From JAVWGW01 sp036655915 (GTDB lineage Bacteria > Actinomycetota > Coriobacteriia > Coriobacteriales > Eggerthellaceae), in NCBI GenBank assembly GCA_036655915.1, contig JAVVPE010000013.1, positions 1 to 33,150 of the forward strand: DNA of 33,150 nucleotides. The letters run 5' to 3'. This document shows, in pieces, positions 16,384 to 24,173 of this stretch. The translations under genes were made by a program, and so were the position numbers. Below the pieces are notes generated by a model. That model was not told where the DNA came from and ran no database searches. It saw only the letters and a program-made list of their open reading frames with translations. Position 1 is the first letter of the stretch. Every line of letters begins with the position of its first letter.

Positions 16384-16434
16384 CCAGTCCTCCAATTCGA
16401 TTTGGAGATAACACTGTCGGGGGAGAGTAGAGAG

Positions 16435-16473
16435 ATGAGTACACACGTAAAGGTTGCGATAGGCAAACGATGA
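16435..16473 (+). CDS. Candidate 12-codon leader peptide
   Basis: ATG at 16435 opens a 12-codon frame, MSTHVKVAIGKR, ending at TGA 16471-16473. GGGGGAG at 16419-16425 gives it a credible ribosome binding site about 9 nt away. Its last codons and stop lie inside the left arm of the large leader hairpin (16464-16475), so a ribosome translating or terminating here would open that hairpin. No amino-acid run typical of amino-acid attenuators is present. It could be a chance frame, but the ribosome binding site and its position argue for a role in controlling the signal peptidase gene. Confidence 0.4.
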   Translation: MSTHVKVAIGKR

Positions 16474-16509
16474 GGCTCTAGGTTTCACCTCTTCGTCGTT
16501 TGGGCTATC
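16458..16509 (+). promoter_or_regulatory. Leader hairpin carrying an anti-Shine-Dalgarno segment
   Basis: The hairpin has GATAG/CTATC at the base (16458-16462 with 16505-16509), a small internal loop, 12 bp with two G-U pairs (16464-16475 with 16491-16502), a four-base bulge, and a terminal AGGT/ACCT stem with a three-base loop. The right arm contains ACCTCTTC (16487-16494), which can instead pair with GAGGAGGT (16526-16533), the entire ribosome binding site of the signal peptidase gene, by 8 bp including one G-U. The two pairings exclude each other. Forming the hairpin would leave translation on; opening it would hide the ribosome binding site. Confidence 0.5.
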
Positions 16510-16537
16510 AACTCAAAAGACTGAAGAGGAGGTCGTC

Positions 16538-17140
16538 ATGAAGGCGCCTTGTATTCTCCTGAACGGGGTTCTAGCTTTGCTTTTATGTGCCCTGCTGGCA
16601 TTCGGGCTCCCTCGCTTTTTCGGTGTGCAGTATTTTTCCGTCATTTCCGGCTCGATGACCCCAGAAATCCCTGTGGGTTCGTTGGTCGTGAGTGTTCCGA
16701 CCGAATCCAACAACATTCATCCTGGCGATGTGATTTCTTACGTGGCCAACGAAGATCTTGACGTTATCACCCATCGCGTTGTTTCATTTGACGCACAAAC
16801 AAATTCCTTCATAACGCAGGGCGACGCCAACGATGCCCCTGATAGCCCCGTGCTTGCGGCCAATGTTGTTGGCGTGAGTAAGTTCACGGTGCCGCAATTG
16901 GGCTATGCGCTTTCGTATTTATCCACCACATCGGGCAAGGTTGTTGGCATAACGGCAATAGCGGCTGTGGTGCTGCTTGCCTTCATCGTCGAAACGCTGC
17001 GGCGTAAAAAATCTTCCAATAAAAAGCTTGTTATCTATTACGACCAGCCCAGCGATATCACCGATGAAGTGCTGCGCAACGTACGTGAAGATGTCGTAAC
17101 CGGCACGCGCTATGGCGTTATCCGCAGGGAGGAAATCTGA
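16538..17140 (+). CDS. sipW: ER/SipW-type signal peptidase I
   Basis: Membrane serine protease that removes signal peptides outside the cytoplasm. Of the 200 residues, 10-30 form an N-terminal membrane helix, followed by the nucleophile S39 in VISGSMTPEIPVGS. ITHRVV (77-82) places a histidine (H79) where typical bacterial Lep has the general-base lysine, and TQGDAND (93-99) gives the conserved aspartate. This Ser-His arrangement is that of the archaeal/eukaryotic type represented by SipW, which in Bacillus processes TasA and TapA. A second helix (about 132-155) is followed by a cytoplasmic tail of about 45 residues. AGGAGG (16527-16532) lies 5 nt before the ATG. First gene of the operon; its last base overlaps the next start (TGATG). 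Confidence 0.88.
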   Translation: MKAPCILLNGVLALLLCALLAFGLPRFFGVQYFSVISGSMTPEIPVGSLVVSVPTESNNIHPGDVISYVANEDLDVITHRVVSFDAQTNSFITQGDANDAPDSPVLAANVVGVSKFTVPQLGYALSYLSTTSGKVVGITAIAAVVLLAFIVETLRRKKSSNKKLVIYYDQPSDITDEVLRNVREDVVTGTRYGVIRREEI

Positions 17141-17853
17141 TGAAAACTTTTCACGTAAAGCCCGCATCTTCGCAGTCGTCGTCGCTTACGGCAACTTCGT
17201 TTGCTCAAACAACACGGCGCATACTGTGGCGCAGCGTTGCTACTTTTGCCGCTTTAAGCTGCGTCTTCTTCTTATGTGGCATCATGCCACGAGCGCTTGC
17301 CTTCCTCAATACAACCACCCAGGCCAAGGCTAACCAGGTTGATCCGGGTGCCATGGGGCTGGTGCTGTATGAAAACGGCAAAGAGATAAACGCCTGCACC
17401 CCGGTGACTTTTTGCGAACAGGATAAAAAGATTACGCTGGGCGTGCCGGCAGGTAAGGCACCGGGCGTGGTGCGCGTTTCGTTGACGCCCAACTATCTTT
17501 CCGCCACATCGGCACCCGGCGATCGCCACTTTCAGGCCTTCGATATGAGGGCGCTTGCCGCGCCGGTGAACAACAAGATGGTGTTGGGAGATTTCACGCT
17601 GCACTTTGCGTCTAACTGGTCGACCAACTGGGTGTATAAAGACGGATTTTTCTACTACAACAAGGTGCTCAAGCCGGGCGAAACAACGCCGGTGCTGCTG
17701 AGCGGCATAAGCGTTGCAGCGGGCAAAGAAAGTTTGTATAGCAATAAAACCTACCTCTCTATCGCAGCCGATAGTATCCAGCCAGCACCCGCAGCAGTCC
17801 CCGCGCAATGGGGCGTTGTGGTGGGGCCGGATGGCAGTGTGACGATAGGGTAA
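17140..17853 (+). CDS. TasA/camelysin-like secreted protein 1
   Basis: 237 residues. A long N-terminal region with a hydrophobic stretch (about 32-53) ends in RALAFLNTTTQAKANQV, the pattern seen at cleavage sites of SipW substrates (small residues, A-F/Y, then T/N/D-rich with N-x-F or N-x-V). The mature part is beta-rich and contains WVYKDGFFYYNKVLKPGETT (164-183), a camelysin/TasA-like strand pattern also found in the protein at 19538. There is no cell-wall sorting signal. Translationally coupled to the signal peptidase (TGATG), which suggests it is a dedicated substrate. It could be a fibre subunit or an accessory anchor; which one is not readable. Confidence 0.72.
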   Translation: MKTFHVKPASSQSSSLTATSFAQTTRRILWRSVATFAALSCVFFLCGIMPRALAFLNTTTQAKANQVDPGAMGLVLYENGKEINACTPVTFCEQDKKITLGVPAGKAPGVVRVSLTPNYLSATSAPGDRHFQAFDMRALAAPVNNKMVLGDFTLHFASNWSTNWVYKDGFFYYNKVLKPGETTPVLLSGISVAAGKESLYSNKTYLSIAADSIQPAPAAVPAQWGVVVGPDGSVTIG

Positions 17854-17860
17854 TTTTGAG

Positions 17861-17886
17861 GCTTACCGTGGCGGCCGCCGCTAAGC
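17861..17886 (+). promoter_or_regulatory. Intercistronic hairpin in the surface-protein operon
   Basis: GCTTA (17861-17865) pairs with TAAGC (17882-17886), and the GC palindrome GGCGGCCGCC lies between them. No T run follows. Placed between the first and second TasA-like genes, it could stabilise or cut the mRNA and so set the relative amounts of the products. Confidence 0.4.
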
Positions 17887-17929
17887 ATACGCACGCATTT
17901 ACGTAATGGCATAGAGGAAAGGAACTATC

Positions 17930-18742
17930 ATGAAACAGGTATCGTATCAGGTAGAGAAGTTGGCTTCTCGAAAAACACGGTCAATCGCTCTTTTGAGCGT
18001 AGCGCTTGTGGCGCTGCTAGCCGTCGGTTCAACACTGGCGTTTCTGTCGATGAACACGGGCACAAAAAACAACGTGTTCACGCCGACAAAGGGCATTTCT
18101 GCGGTATTGTACGAATGTGCCTGGGATGGTGGGTCAGTGGTGAACCCCAATCCCCTTAACCCCTCCGGTTCAGAATTGGGCATCACTAAGGCTAAAAATT
18201 TGTTGCCGGGTGTCGTTGCTGGCAAAGACCCTGTTATCCACAACACGAACCCAGCGGGTGGCGAAGGTGAATACGTTGGCATGCGCGTCACCTTCCAAAA
18301 GGCCTCTCAAACCTCCGGTCAGCCCGTTGCTTGGACAACCATGACCGATGCTGAAGTAGCCAATTTGATGGTTGGCGTTGCCGTGGGTCCCGCCACGGTT
18401 ACAGCACCTGCTGCGGGTGGTTTTACGGCCAATCCTGCGTGGGCTCGTGGCGATGGCGCTACGGGAACAAAAGCGAAAATGCAATTCAATCACACCGCTA
18501 TTCTTGCTCCTGGCCCACTCGGAACGGCTCCCTTGTTTAATTCAGTTTCCATCATCCCTACTGCGGGCAATGCTCCCTACACCAGCGGCACCCCCACCGC
18601 AGCTAATTTCCTTTCGTGGCTTGGTCAAACATGCACCGACAGCAGCTTCCGCATCGTTGTCGATGGTGCCGCAACGCAGTCGACGTCCGTTGCTCCTGCG
18701 GCAGCTTACGCCCAACTGCTGGCTTTGCTTCCTGTGATCTAA
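17930..18742 (+). CDS. TasA-like secreted protein 2
   Basis: 270 residues. Hydrophobic helix (about 18-36) followed by GSTLAFLSMNTGTKNNVFTP, a clear SipW-type cleavage motif; cleavage is expected near A37. The mature region begins with strands that resemble TasA (GISAVLYECAWDGG), then a section with Gly/Ala/Pro-rich loops, ending hydrophobic without an LPxTG-like signal or basic tail. GAGGAAAGGAA lies upstream of the ATG. It is the largest of the non-anchored family members here and a plausible major fibre subunit. Its sequence is otherwise not one I recognise. Confidence 0.72.
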   Translation: MKQVSYQVEKLASRKTRSIALLSVALVALLAVGSTLAFLSMNTGTKNNVFTPTKGISAVLYECAWDGGSVVNPNPLNPSGSELGITKAKNLLPGVVAGKDPVIHNTNPAGGEGEYVGMRVTFQKASQTSGQPVAWTTMTDAEVANLMVGVAVGPATVTAPAAGGFTANPAWARGDGATGTKAKMQFNHTAILAPGPLGTAPLFNSVSIIPTAGNAPYTSGTPTAANFLSWLGQTCTDSSFRIVVDGAATQSTSVAPAAAYAQLLALLPVI

Positions 18743-18760
18743 ACACACAAACACGGTAGT

Positions 18761-18778
18761 GGCGCGATGATCGGCGCC
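18761..18778 (+). promoter_or_regulatory. Short hairpin between TasA-like genes 2 and 3
   Basis: GGCGC (18761-18765) and GCGCC (18774-18778) flank eight bases. It lies in the 76-nt gap between the two genes, the same gap length as that between TasA-like genes 1 and 2, which also has a hairpin. Confidence 0.35.
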
Positions 18779-18818
18779 GTTCAATGACCCTGCGCGGCAT
18801 AGATAGGATGAGATAATC

Positions 18819-19517
18819 ATGGATACCTTGCGTAAAAGTACACGAGCGATTATTTTGGCGGTGTGTTTGGTGCTGATCGTAAGCGTGGGATTGACCCTGG
18901 CATACTTCACCGCACAAGATGTCGTGCGCAACACCTTTGCCATGAAATGTCTGAACATCTCGCTTGATGAGGTCTGGAATCCCCAGGATGGTCGAGGGGT
19001 ACGCCCCGGAACCATTGTGGTGAAAAAGCCGGTCATCACCGCTACCGAAGGCGATTGCTATATGCGTGTCGTCGTGAAAATTTCTGAAGTCAACACCGGC
19101 GCGCCGGGATCGGCGGCAGTTCCTATCACCGATCCCGCACGCCTGGCAAAAATTCGCGGCACACTGTTCTACGATGCGCACAATGCCATCGCTTTGTCGG
19201 GAAGCTATACCGCCGCGCAGTTGGCGGCGCTTCCCGGGGTGACACCGTTTTACAACACGGGCGCGTTTTCCCCTTCGGGTGCCGCGAGCATTCCCCTGGG
19301 TACTTCCGTAGTGGAATATAACGGGGTTTTTGCGCACGGAACTTCGGCAGAACTGTTAAGTAAAGTGGTTATTCCCCTTGATTACACCGAAGCGGACATG
19401 GCTCTTATGGGGGATTACCTTGTTTCCCTGCAGGGGCAGGCCGTTCAAAACGAAGTATTCGCTTCCCAGCACGATGCGTTTGCAGCGCTCGATGCCATCA
19501 TGCCTATTTCTGAATAG
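18819..19517 (+). CDS. TasA-like secreted protein 3
   Basis: 232 residues. The N-terminal helix (about 9-28) ends in LTLAYFTAQDVVRNTFAMK, the most textbook SipW-type cleavage motif of this cluster (T-L-A-Y-F-T and N-T-F). The mature protein begins with LNISLDEVWNP and is predicted mostly beta, with VVVKKPVITATEGDCYMRVVVKI suggesting paired strands; residues about 90-220 are a less familiar insert. No anchor signal. GGATGAG precedes the ATG. The tail end is close to the next gene (20 nt). Confidence 0.72.
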   Translation: MDTLRKSTRAIILAVCLVLIVSVGLTLAYFTAQDVVRNTFAMKCLNISLDEVWNPQDGRGVRPGTIVVKKPVITATEGDCYMRVVVKISEVNTGAPGSAAVPITDPARLAKIRGTLFYDAHNAIALSGSYTAAQLAALPGVTPFYNTGAFSPSGAASIPLGTSVVEYNGVFAHGTSAELLSKVVIPLDYTEADMALMGDYLVSLQGQAVQNEVFASQHDAFAALDAIMPISE

Positions 19518-19537
19518 AATTGCGGGTGAAAACCATC

Positions 19538-20800
19538 ATGGTACGCATGAAAACATACAAGAAACCTACCGGAAACATGAGGCACCTAAGCGTGGCGATC
19601 GGATGCGCCCTGCTTGTGTGCCTGCTCGCGTTTTCGACAACAGCGTGGGCGGCGTGGCATGTTGCTGATGAAGCGCGCAATATTGTGAGCACACCCGCGC
19701 TTGCCGGCGTGATTGTCGAAGATGATGCGCGCGTGGTCGATCTGCGTCCCGGCGCCGATATTACCAAGGATATTCACGTTAAGAATACGGGCGCCTTCGA
19801 TGCTTTTGCCCGGGTGCGCGTCGATACCTATTGGGCTGACGGGCAGGGTGCGCGCATGGCTTTGCCCACCCACGATATCGAAGTTGCGTACAACACCAGC
19901 ATGTGGAAGGCGGGTGCCGATGGCTTCTTTTACTATCGCGGCGTGCTTTCACCTGGTCAAACAACGGACTCTTTGATTAAATCCATCAAGCTTTCCCCGT
20001 CGCTTACCTGTAAGGATACCGCGCGTGAGGCGCATGTCGACGGCTATTTGGATTGCATCCAAACGACCGCTTCGGCCGTAGAGGCGGCGTGGGGCAAAGA
20101 TTACGCTTTCATGGAAAGCACGAAGCCTGTTCATCCGCAAGAAAACGCAACAGCAGTCACCTTCGTGAGCCCCGATGCAGGGTTTGCCTTCGAGCCGGCT
20201 TCCACCGACTTGTTTGCAAATTTCAAGCAGCTGACGCCGGGGGAATCGCGCACGCAGATGTTGCTGGTAAAAAATATTCACAGCGAACCGGTGACCTTGG
20301 CAATAAGCACGAAAGATGTTGAGCAGCCGGGGTTGACGCCCATTGAGCGGGCGCGCGTTTTGGATTTCCTTAACAGCTACGTGACGATGAAAATAAGCGA
20401 TAGCGCAAACAAAGTACTTTATGATGGCCCGGTTCTTAACACCGCTGCCATGCGCTTTAATATGCCGCTTTCGTCGGGGGCAACAACGGTGTGGAAAGTT
20501 GATTTGGTGGTTGATCCGGCCGCGCACAACGGGCACCAAGATATTCCTTTAGGGCAGCTGACCTGGGCGCTTGAAGCCTCTGCTGCCGATCCGAGCAAAC
20601 AGCCTCCCAGCGGTGGCACCACAGCTTCGGGTTCGGGCGGCCTGGGCGCCGTGGTGGACAACATGCCTAAAACGGGCGATTTCCCCTGGTTGGTGTTAGG
20701 TGTTTTGGCAAGTGTGGTTTCAGGTGCAACTCTGATTGCGCTGCTGTTGGCACGCAAGCGCGATCGGGAACGAGAGGAGCGTGTCTATCATGTTGGGTAA
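19538..20800 (+). CDS. TasA-like protein with MPKTG cell-wall sorting signal
   Basis: 420 residues. Signal helix (about 17-37), then AWAAWHVADEARNIVS, similar to the TasA cleavage region. A first beta domain (about 45-185) has DGFFYYRGVLSPGQTT (128-143), closely like the protein at 17140. A second domain (about 205-350) has LTPGESRTQMLLVKN and TLAISTKDVEQ. It ends with a Ser/Gly linker and a sorting signal: MPKTG (376-380), a hydrophobic helix (383-404) and the basic tail ARKRDR. It would therefore be attached to the wall by a class C/D-like sortase, which is not in this window. ATG at 19538 is preferred to TTG at 19520 for spacing from GGTGA. It is a good candidate for the wall base of a fibre. 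Confidence 0.78.
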   Translation: MVRMKTYKKPTGNMRHLSVAIGCALLVCLLAFSTTAWAAWHVADEARNIVSTPALAGVIVEDDARVVDLRPGADITKDIHVKNTGAFDAFARVRVDTYWADGQGARMALPTHDIEVAYNTSMWKAGADGFFYYRGVLSPGQTTDSLIKSIKLSPSLTCKDTAREAHVDGYLDCIQTTASAVEAAWGKDYAFMESTKPVHPQENATAVTFVSPDAGFAFEPASTDLFANFKQLTPGESRTQMLLVKNIHSEPVTLAISTKDVEQPGLTPIERARVLDFLNSYVTMKISDSANKVLYDGPVLNTAAMRFNMPLSSGATTVWKVDLVVDPAAHNGHQDIPLGQLTWALEASAADPSKQPPSGGTTASGSGGLGAVVDNMPKTGDFPWLVLGVLASVVSGATLIALLLARKRDREREERVYHVG

Positions 20801-23800
20801 AAAGCTTCTTGGGCATGTGGCCTCGCTTGTTTTTGCTTTCGTGCTGGTCGTGGGGTTAATCCCTGTGTTTACATCCCCGGCACATGCAGCTGGTGGCGCG
20901 GGCAGCGCGGGTGCTGGTGCGCCCGCCGGGGTGATAACCCCCGATGCGTCGGATGATTTAGAGGTCACGACCACCCCTGTTTCACCTGATGGTTCGCTTG
21001 ATGGCGAGTTGCCCTTTGCGAACACGAGCCTTCTGGCAGCAGCGGGCGCGCTTGCAAACGTGAGTATCAACGGGGCGCCTCCGACCGCCTATGCCACGCT
21101 GCCTGAAATTGTGGCAGTTATCAATGCAGCTTTGGCCACAGATTCGCTGACCGTCAGCTTCCTGCGCAATTGCCCCGATGTGGATACAACGGCCGCAATT
21201 TCCACAAAAGCGCAGGTGGTTATGAAGTCAGATCCGGCAGCTATGGCGGCCAATGCGAACACCCCCTTCGTTATCACGCGTTTGGTAACAAGCGCGGCGC
21301 CCCTGTTCACCATCGCTACAACGTCCACGGATAACATAGTGACGTTTACGAACATCACCCTTGATGGCGGCTGCGCGTGGACCGGCCCGATCGATTCTGT
21401 GTTGGGGCGACCGGCAGGAATCCCCGCCAATGTTGCCGCAAAACCCCTTTCTTTGGTGATTGCCCAGGGCAACGTGACACTTGCTGCTGGTGCAACGATA
21501 CAAAACGTCTATTCCAAAGGAGCAGATGCCAACAACACCGATAGCGGCGCGCTGCTGATAAGCGAGGGGGGCGCGGGAAGGCTTGAAGGCGGCGTTATCA
21601 GAAACTGCACATCGGCCTATCATGGTGCTGCGGTGTCCGTCTTGGGAACATCTGCCGCGTTTGAAATGCGCTCAGGTGCGGTGTATGGCAATGTGTCACC
21701 TTTGGGGGGAGGCGCGATTTTCCAGCAGGGTAGCAGTTGTTTAATTGCCGGCGGCGTCATACGCAACAACAAGGCACCAGGTGGTTCTGCCATTATGGCA
21801 ACAAGAAATCTTGATATGCGCGGTGGAGAAGTGCGGCACAATTACACGACCGAAGATATGGCTTCAGGGGCAATCCTTCTGTCTTCAACAGCGCGCTACA
21901 ACTTTATCGGGGGTTCTGTGTGTAACAACGCTGCTGCTTCCCCGACGTTTCCCGCAGGAATTTCCTGGTGGGGTGGATCATCTGACGGCACGGTATCTCT
22001 GGGACCCGATTTCAGCTGCTTTGGCAATAAGGCGGGCTCCTCTTTGCAGGGCGAAACCATCACCGGTGGTACCGAACGTAACTTTTCAGCGGGGTCTGAT
22101 ACCTTTTTATTCACGCCAAGCGGCGTGTTGCCTACTTCGGGATCCCTTCCTGAAACGCAGGGGGCGGTGGGTATGTTCACTTATAACAAAACCGCTGTTG
22201 CGGGCCAAAGGATTTCAAAATCGGTTGAGAGCGATGCCCTCTACAATCATTATATGGCTCGCTATGTGGGCCGCAGCAAGACGATTACCTGTGATACAAA
22301 CTCCGATTTGCTTGCCCGGCCGGTCTATGAAATCGGCAGTTCTGGCGCCTGGTATCTGGAGTGGGCGAAACGTGCTTCCGTGCGCGTAAAAACGCAGGCG
22401 GAAGGGCCCTTCTTCTTCGAGACGCTGGCAGAAGGTATCACCAAGGCCAATGCGCTTGCTGGGGATGTTTCGGTTGAATGCCTTGTTCCCGAGCTGTTTA
22501 CCACACTTGCGAGCTACGATGTCGTCAACGCTGCGGGCAAAACAACGACCATTACCACAAGCACGGAAATGCTTGCAGCGGGTAAGCGCGCGAAGATTAC
22601 GCAAAAGCTGGCGCGTGTCAGCGGGGCCACTTCGGGGTTGTTCGTCGCAACAACGCCGCTGGTGTTTTCCGGCATCGATTTTGATGGCCAAGGCGCAAGT
22701 GTTCAGGGCGGCAACGTTTTTTACGCCACGGGGGCTGCGGGCTCAATCAAGCTTGCCAACACGCTGCTCACTAACGTGTCCACCAACGAAGGCACCCACG
22801 GAACCCACAGGGCAATCGTGGCGCTGGCTAGTGGCGCGAGTGGCCTGCTGGGGTCGGGGTGTGAAATCACCGGCAATTTCGTGGCCCCTTCTTCCGCCAA
22901 CTTCAGCAATGTCGTGCTTGCCGGCGGGGGGTGCACCACCACCATAGAATCCACGGCGAAGATTGTGAAGAACAACCCCACCATGGGCATCTACGCTTCC
23001 ACGGGCAACAACAACACCCTGAATATGACCGGGGGCAATATAAGTGAAAACGTGTGTGCGGGCTCTCATGGCGAAGGGGTGTGCGGCGGGCTTTTCATTT
23101 CGGGATGCGATTCGGGGTCCATCAACTTTTTGGGTGGCAGCGTCTACAATAATAAGGTAACGGGACATGAGGTGGCGGCGGTGTATTCCACGCATAGCAC
23201 CAATCCCGCGATGAAGATTGCGCTGGGTGGCTCCTTCGATTTCTATGGCAACACAAACAAAAGTGGCGCAAACATAGGTATAGCGGTCAACCCGACTTCG
23301 TCTTATGCCCTTGCTTCAGCTTCAACGGCACCGCACGTGGTGTATATGGCGGGCTACAAAACCATGCAAAACACCGATGACGCCACGCATTTAGCAGCAG
23401 GAAAAACCATGTTTACCTGCAAAAACGAAGGGGAAGCCAGGGCGTCTGAGAAACTTGCCGATGGCAGGTATCGCTTCCAAACGCTGGATGGTTCGCTGGT
23501 GGGGTCTGCCACAAACGTGGCAGGCACCTGGGCAATTGTGTGGAAGGCCGCACCAAGCAGCGCTTTTATGACCATCACAAAAACCCTCGATAAACCCAGC
23601 GAACAGGATACGATGTTTTGGATCAAGCTGACCAATACGGCAACCGCTGCGGTGTACTATCAACCCTTAGTTGTGTTCGCCGGCCAGACAAAGGCGCAGG
23701 TTGTTGTGGATGTTGCGCCCCGCGCAAGCTATACGGTAGCGGATACCACAACAGGGTCCACCTGGCGCTATGGCCTGGCACCGGCGCAGAATGTGAGCAC

Positions 23801-23891
23801 CGGTGCAATTGAAAGCGCCTGCACGGTAGCCCTTGAGCCCAACATAACGCGACCTTTGCCCGGCCTTTTCGCTCACGCCGGATCGTGCTAA
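20790..23891 (+). CDS. Large secreted beta-helix surface protein
   Basis: 1033 residues. A conventional signal peptide (LVFAFVLVVG hydrophobic core, AHA-A cleavage near residue 33) is followed by two right-handed beta-helix regions, roughly 190-405 and 625-815, visible as repeated G-G-x-I-x-x-N and S-G-x-x-x-x-N coils of about 22 residues. A C-terminal Ig/CnaB-like domain starts at about residue 926 (FMTITKTLDKPSEQ). No sorting signal, membrane helix or binding repeat is present at the end, which is unusual for a protein of this design. Its start overlaps the previous gene by 11 bases, with AGGAG 10 nt upstream, so it belongs to the same operon. Probable adhesin or polysaccharide-binding protein; whether it is an enzyme is unknown. 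Confidence 0.8.
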   Translation: MLGKKLLGHVASLVFAFVLVVGLIPVFTSPAHAAGGAGSAGAGAPAGVITPDASDDLEVTTTPVSPDGSLDGELPFANTSLLAAAGALANVSINGAPPTAYATLPEIVAVINAALATDSLTVSFLRNCPDVDTTAAISTKAQVVMKSDPAAMAANANTPFVITRLVTSAAPLFTIATTSTDNIVTFTNITLDGGCAWTGPIDSVLGRPAGIPANVAAKPLSLVIAQGNVTLAAGATIQNVYSKGADANNTDSGALLISEGGAGRLEGGVIRNCTSAYHGAAVSVLGTSAAFEMRSGAVYGNVSPLGGGAIFQQGSSCLIAGGVIRNNKAPGGSAIMATRNLDMRGGEVRHNYTTEDMASGAILLSSTARYNFIGGSVCNNAAASPTFPAGISWWGGSSDGTVSLGPDFSCFGNKAGSSLQGETITGGTERNFSAGSDTFLFTPSGVLPTSGSLPETQGAVGMFTYNKTAVAGQRISKSVESDALYNHYMARYVGRSKTITCDTNSDLLARPVYEIGSSGAWYLEWAKRASVRVKTQAEGPFFFETLAEGITKANALAGDVSVECLVPELFTTLASYDVVNAAGKTTTITTSTEMLAAGKRAKITQKLARVSGATSGLFVATTPLVFSGIDFDGQGASVQGGNVFYATGAAGSIKLANTLLTNVSTNEGTHGTHRAIVALASGASGLLGSGCEITGNFVAPSSANFSNVVLAGGGCTTTIESTAKIVKNNPTMGIYASTGNNNTLNMTGGNISENVCAGSHGEGVCGGLFISGCDSGSINFLGGSVYNNKVTGHEVAAVYSTHSTNPAMKIALGGSFDFYGNTNKSGANIGIAVNPTSSYALASASTAPHVVYMAGYKTMQNTDDATHLAAGKTMFTCKNEGEARASEKLADGRYRFQTLDGSLVGSATNVAGTWAIVWKAAPSSAFMTITKTLDKPSEQDTMFWIKLTNTATAAVYYQPLVVFAGQTKAQVVVDVAPRASYTVADTTTGSTWRYGLAPAQNVSTGAIESACTVALEPNITRPLPGLFAHAGSC

Positions 23892-23931
23892 AAAAACACC
23901 CTCGTGAACTAGATTTCACGAGGGTGTTTTT
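23892..23931. terminator. Bidirectional terminator between the surface operon and tRNA-Leu
   Basis: A 17-bp perfect stem (five A and CACCCTCGTGAA at 23892-23908, paired with 23915-23931), loop CTAGAT, flanked by A and T runs on both sides. It ends the surface operon on the plus strand and the tRNA-Leu transcript on the minus strand. Confidence 0.93.
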
Positions 23932-23941
23932 ATGTTTGAAA

Positions 23942-24025
23942 TGGTGCCCGAAGCGAGAGTCGAACTCGCACGTCTTGCGACAACGGTTTTTGAGACCGCC
24001 GCGTCTGCCATTCCGCCACTCGGGC
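23942..24025 (-). tRNA. tRNA-Leu (anticodon CAA)
   Basis: Class II tRNA with long variable arm. The acceptor arm is GCCCGAG with TTCGGGC, discriminator A and encoded CCA at 23944-23942. The anticodon arm GCGGT-CTCAAAA-ACCGT gives CAA, decoding UUG. The T arm GCGAG-TTCGACT-CTCGC is perfect. Coordinates include CCA. Confidence 0.95.
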
Positions 24026-24035
24026 GCAAGAAAGC

Positions 24036-24064
24036 ATTATAGCGGATGTGCCCGTTTGCGCCAA
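24036..24064 (-). promoter_or_regulatory. Promoter of tRNA-Leu
   Basis: On the minus strand TTGGCG (24064-24059), 17-nt spacer, TATAAT (24041-24036), 10 nt before the tRNA 5' end. It is close to consensus. Confidence 0.85.
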
Positions 24065-24124
24065 GCAGAGAATGAACATTCCTGGAAAAAGGATTAATCT
24101 AGGCCATTTGCGCCCCGCACATCG

Positions 24125-24130
24125 TATAAT
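24125..24130 (+). promoter_or_regulatory. Probable -10 element of the dipeptidase gene
   Basis: A perfect TATAAT, but no -35 at 16-18 nt upstream. It would start transcription near 24137 and give a 37-nt leader to the ATG at 24174. Confidence 0.45.
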
Positions 24131-24173
24131 GATGATAAGGGCGCTACTACATAAAAACCCGAAGGAGGCAGCA

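Larger units (their letters stand above)
15959..16434 (+). other. Intergenic region between catalase and the surface-protein operon
   Basis: 476 bases without a supported gene. It contains the long hairpin at 16064-16101, an AT-rich stretch from about 16110 that bears no protein-like frame, and near its end the extended -10 promoter at 16375. A very long minus-strand open frame crosses it and the whole catalase gene, but has no ribosome binding site and is treated as chance. Confidence 0.5.

Noticed and set aside
14327..16444. A 705-codon minus-strand open frame covering the catalase gene and the following gap
   Set aside because: It is antisense to a clear catalase with intact active site, has no ribosome binding site, and its composition mirrors the codon use of the plus-strand gene.
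16384..16537. A c-di-GMP class I (GEMM) riboswitch in the surface operon leader
   Set aside because: A GGCAAAC string is present, but the paired second hairpin and the conserved GCAAAGCC and GGTAGC-type segments are missing; the structure is one long hairpin.
23885..24097. A small plus-strand gene over the terminator and tRNA-Leu
   Set aside because: It is made of the terminator stem and the antisense of a tRNA; no ribosome binding site.
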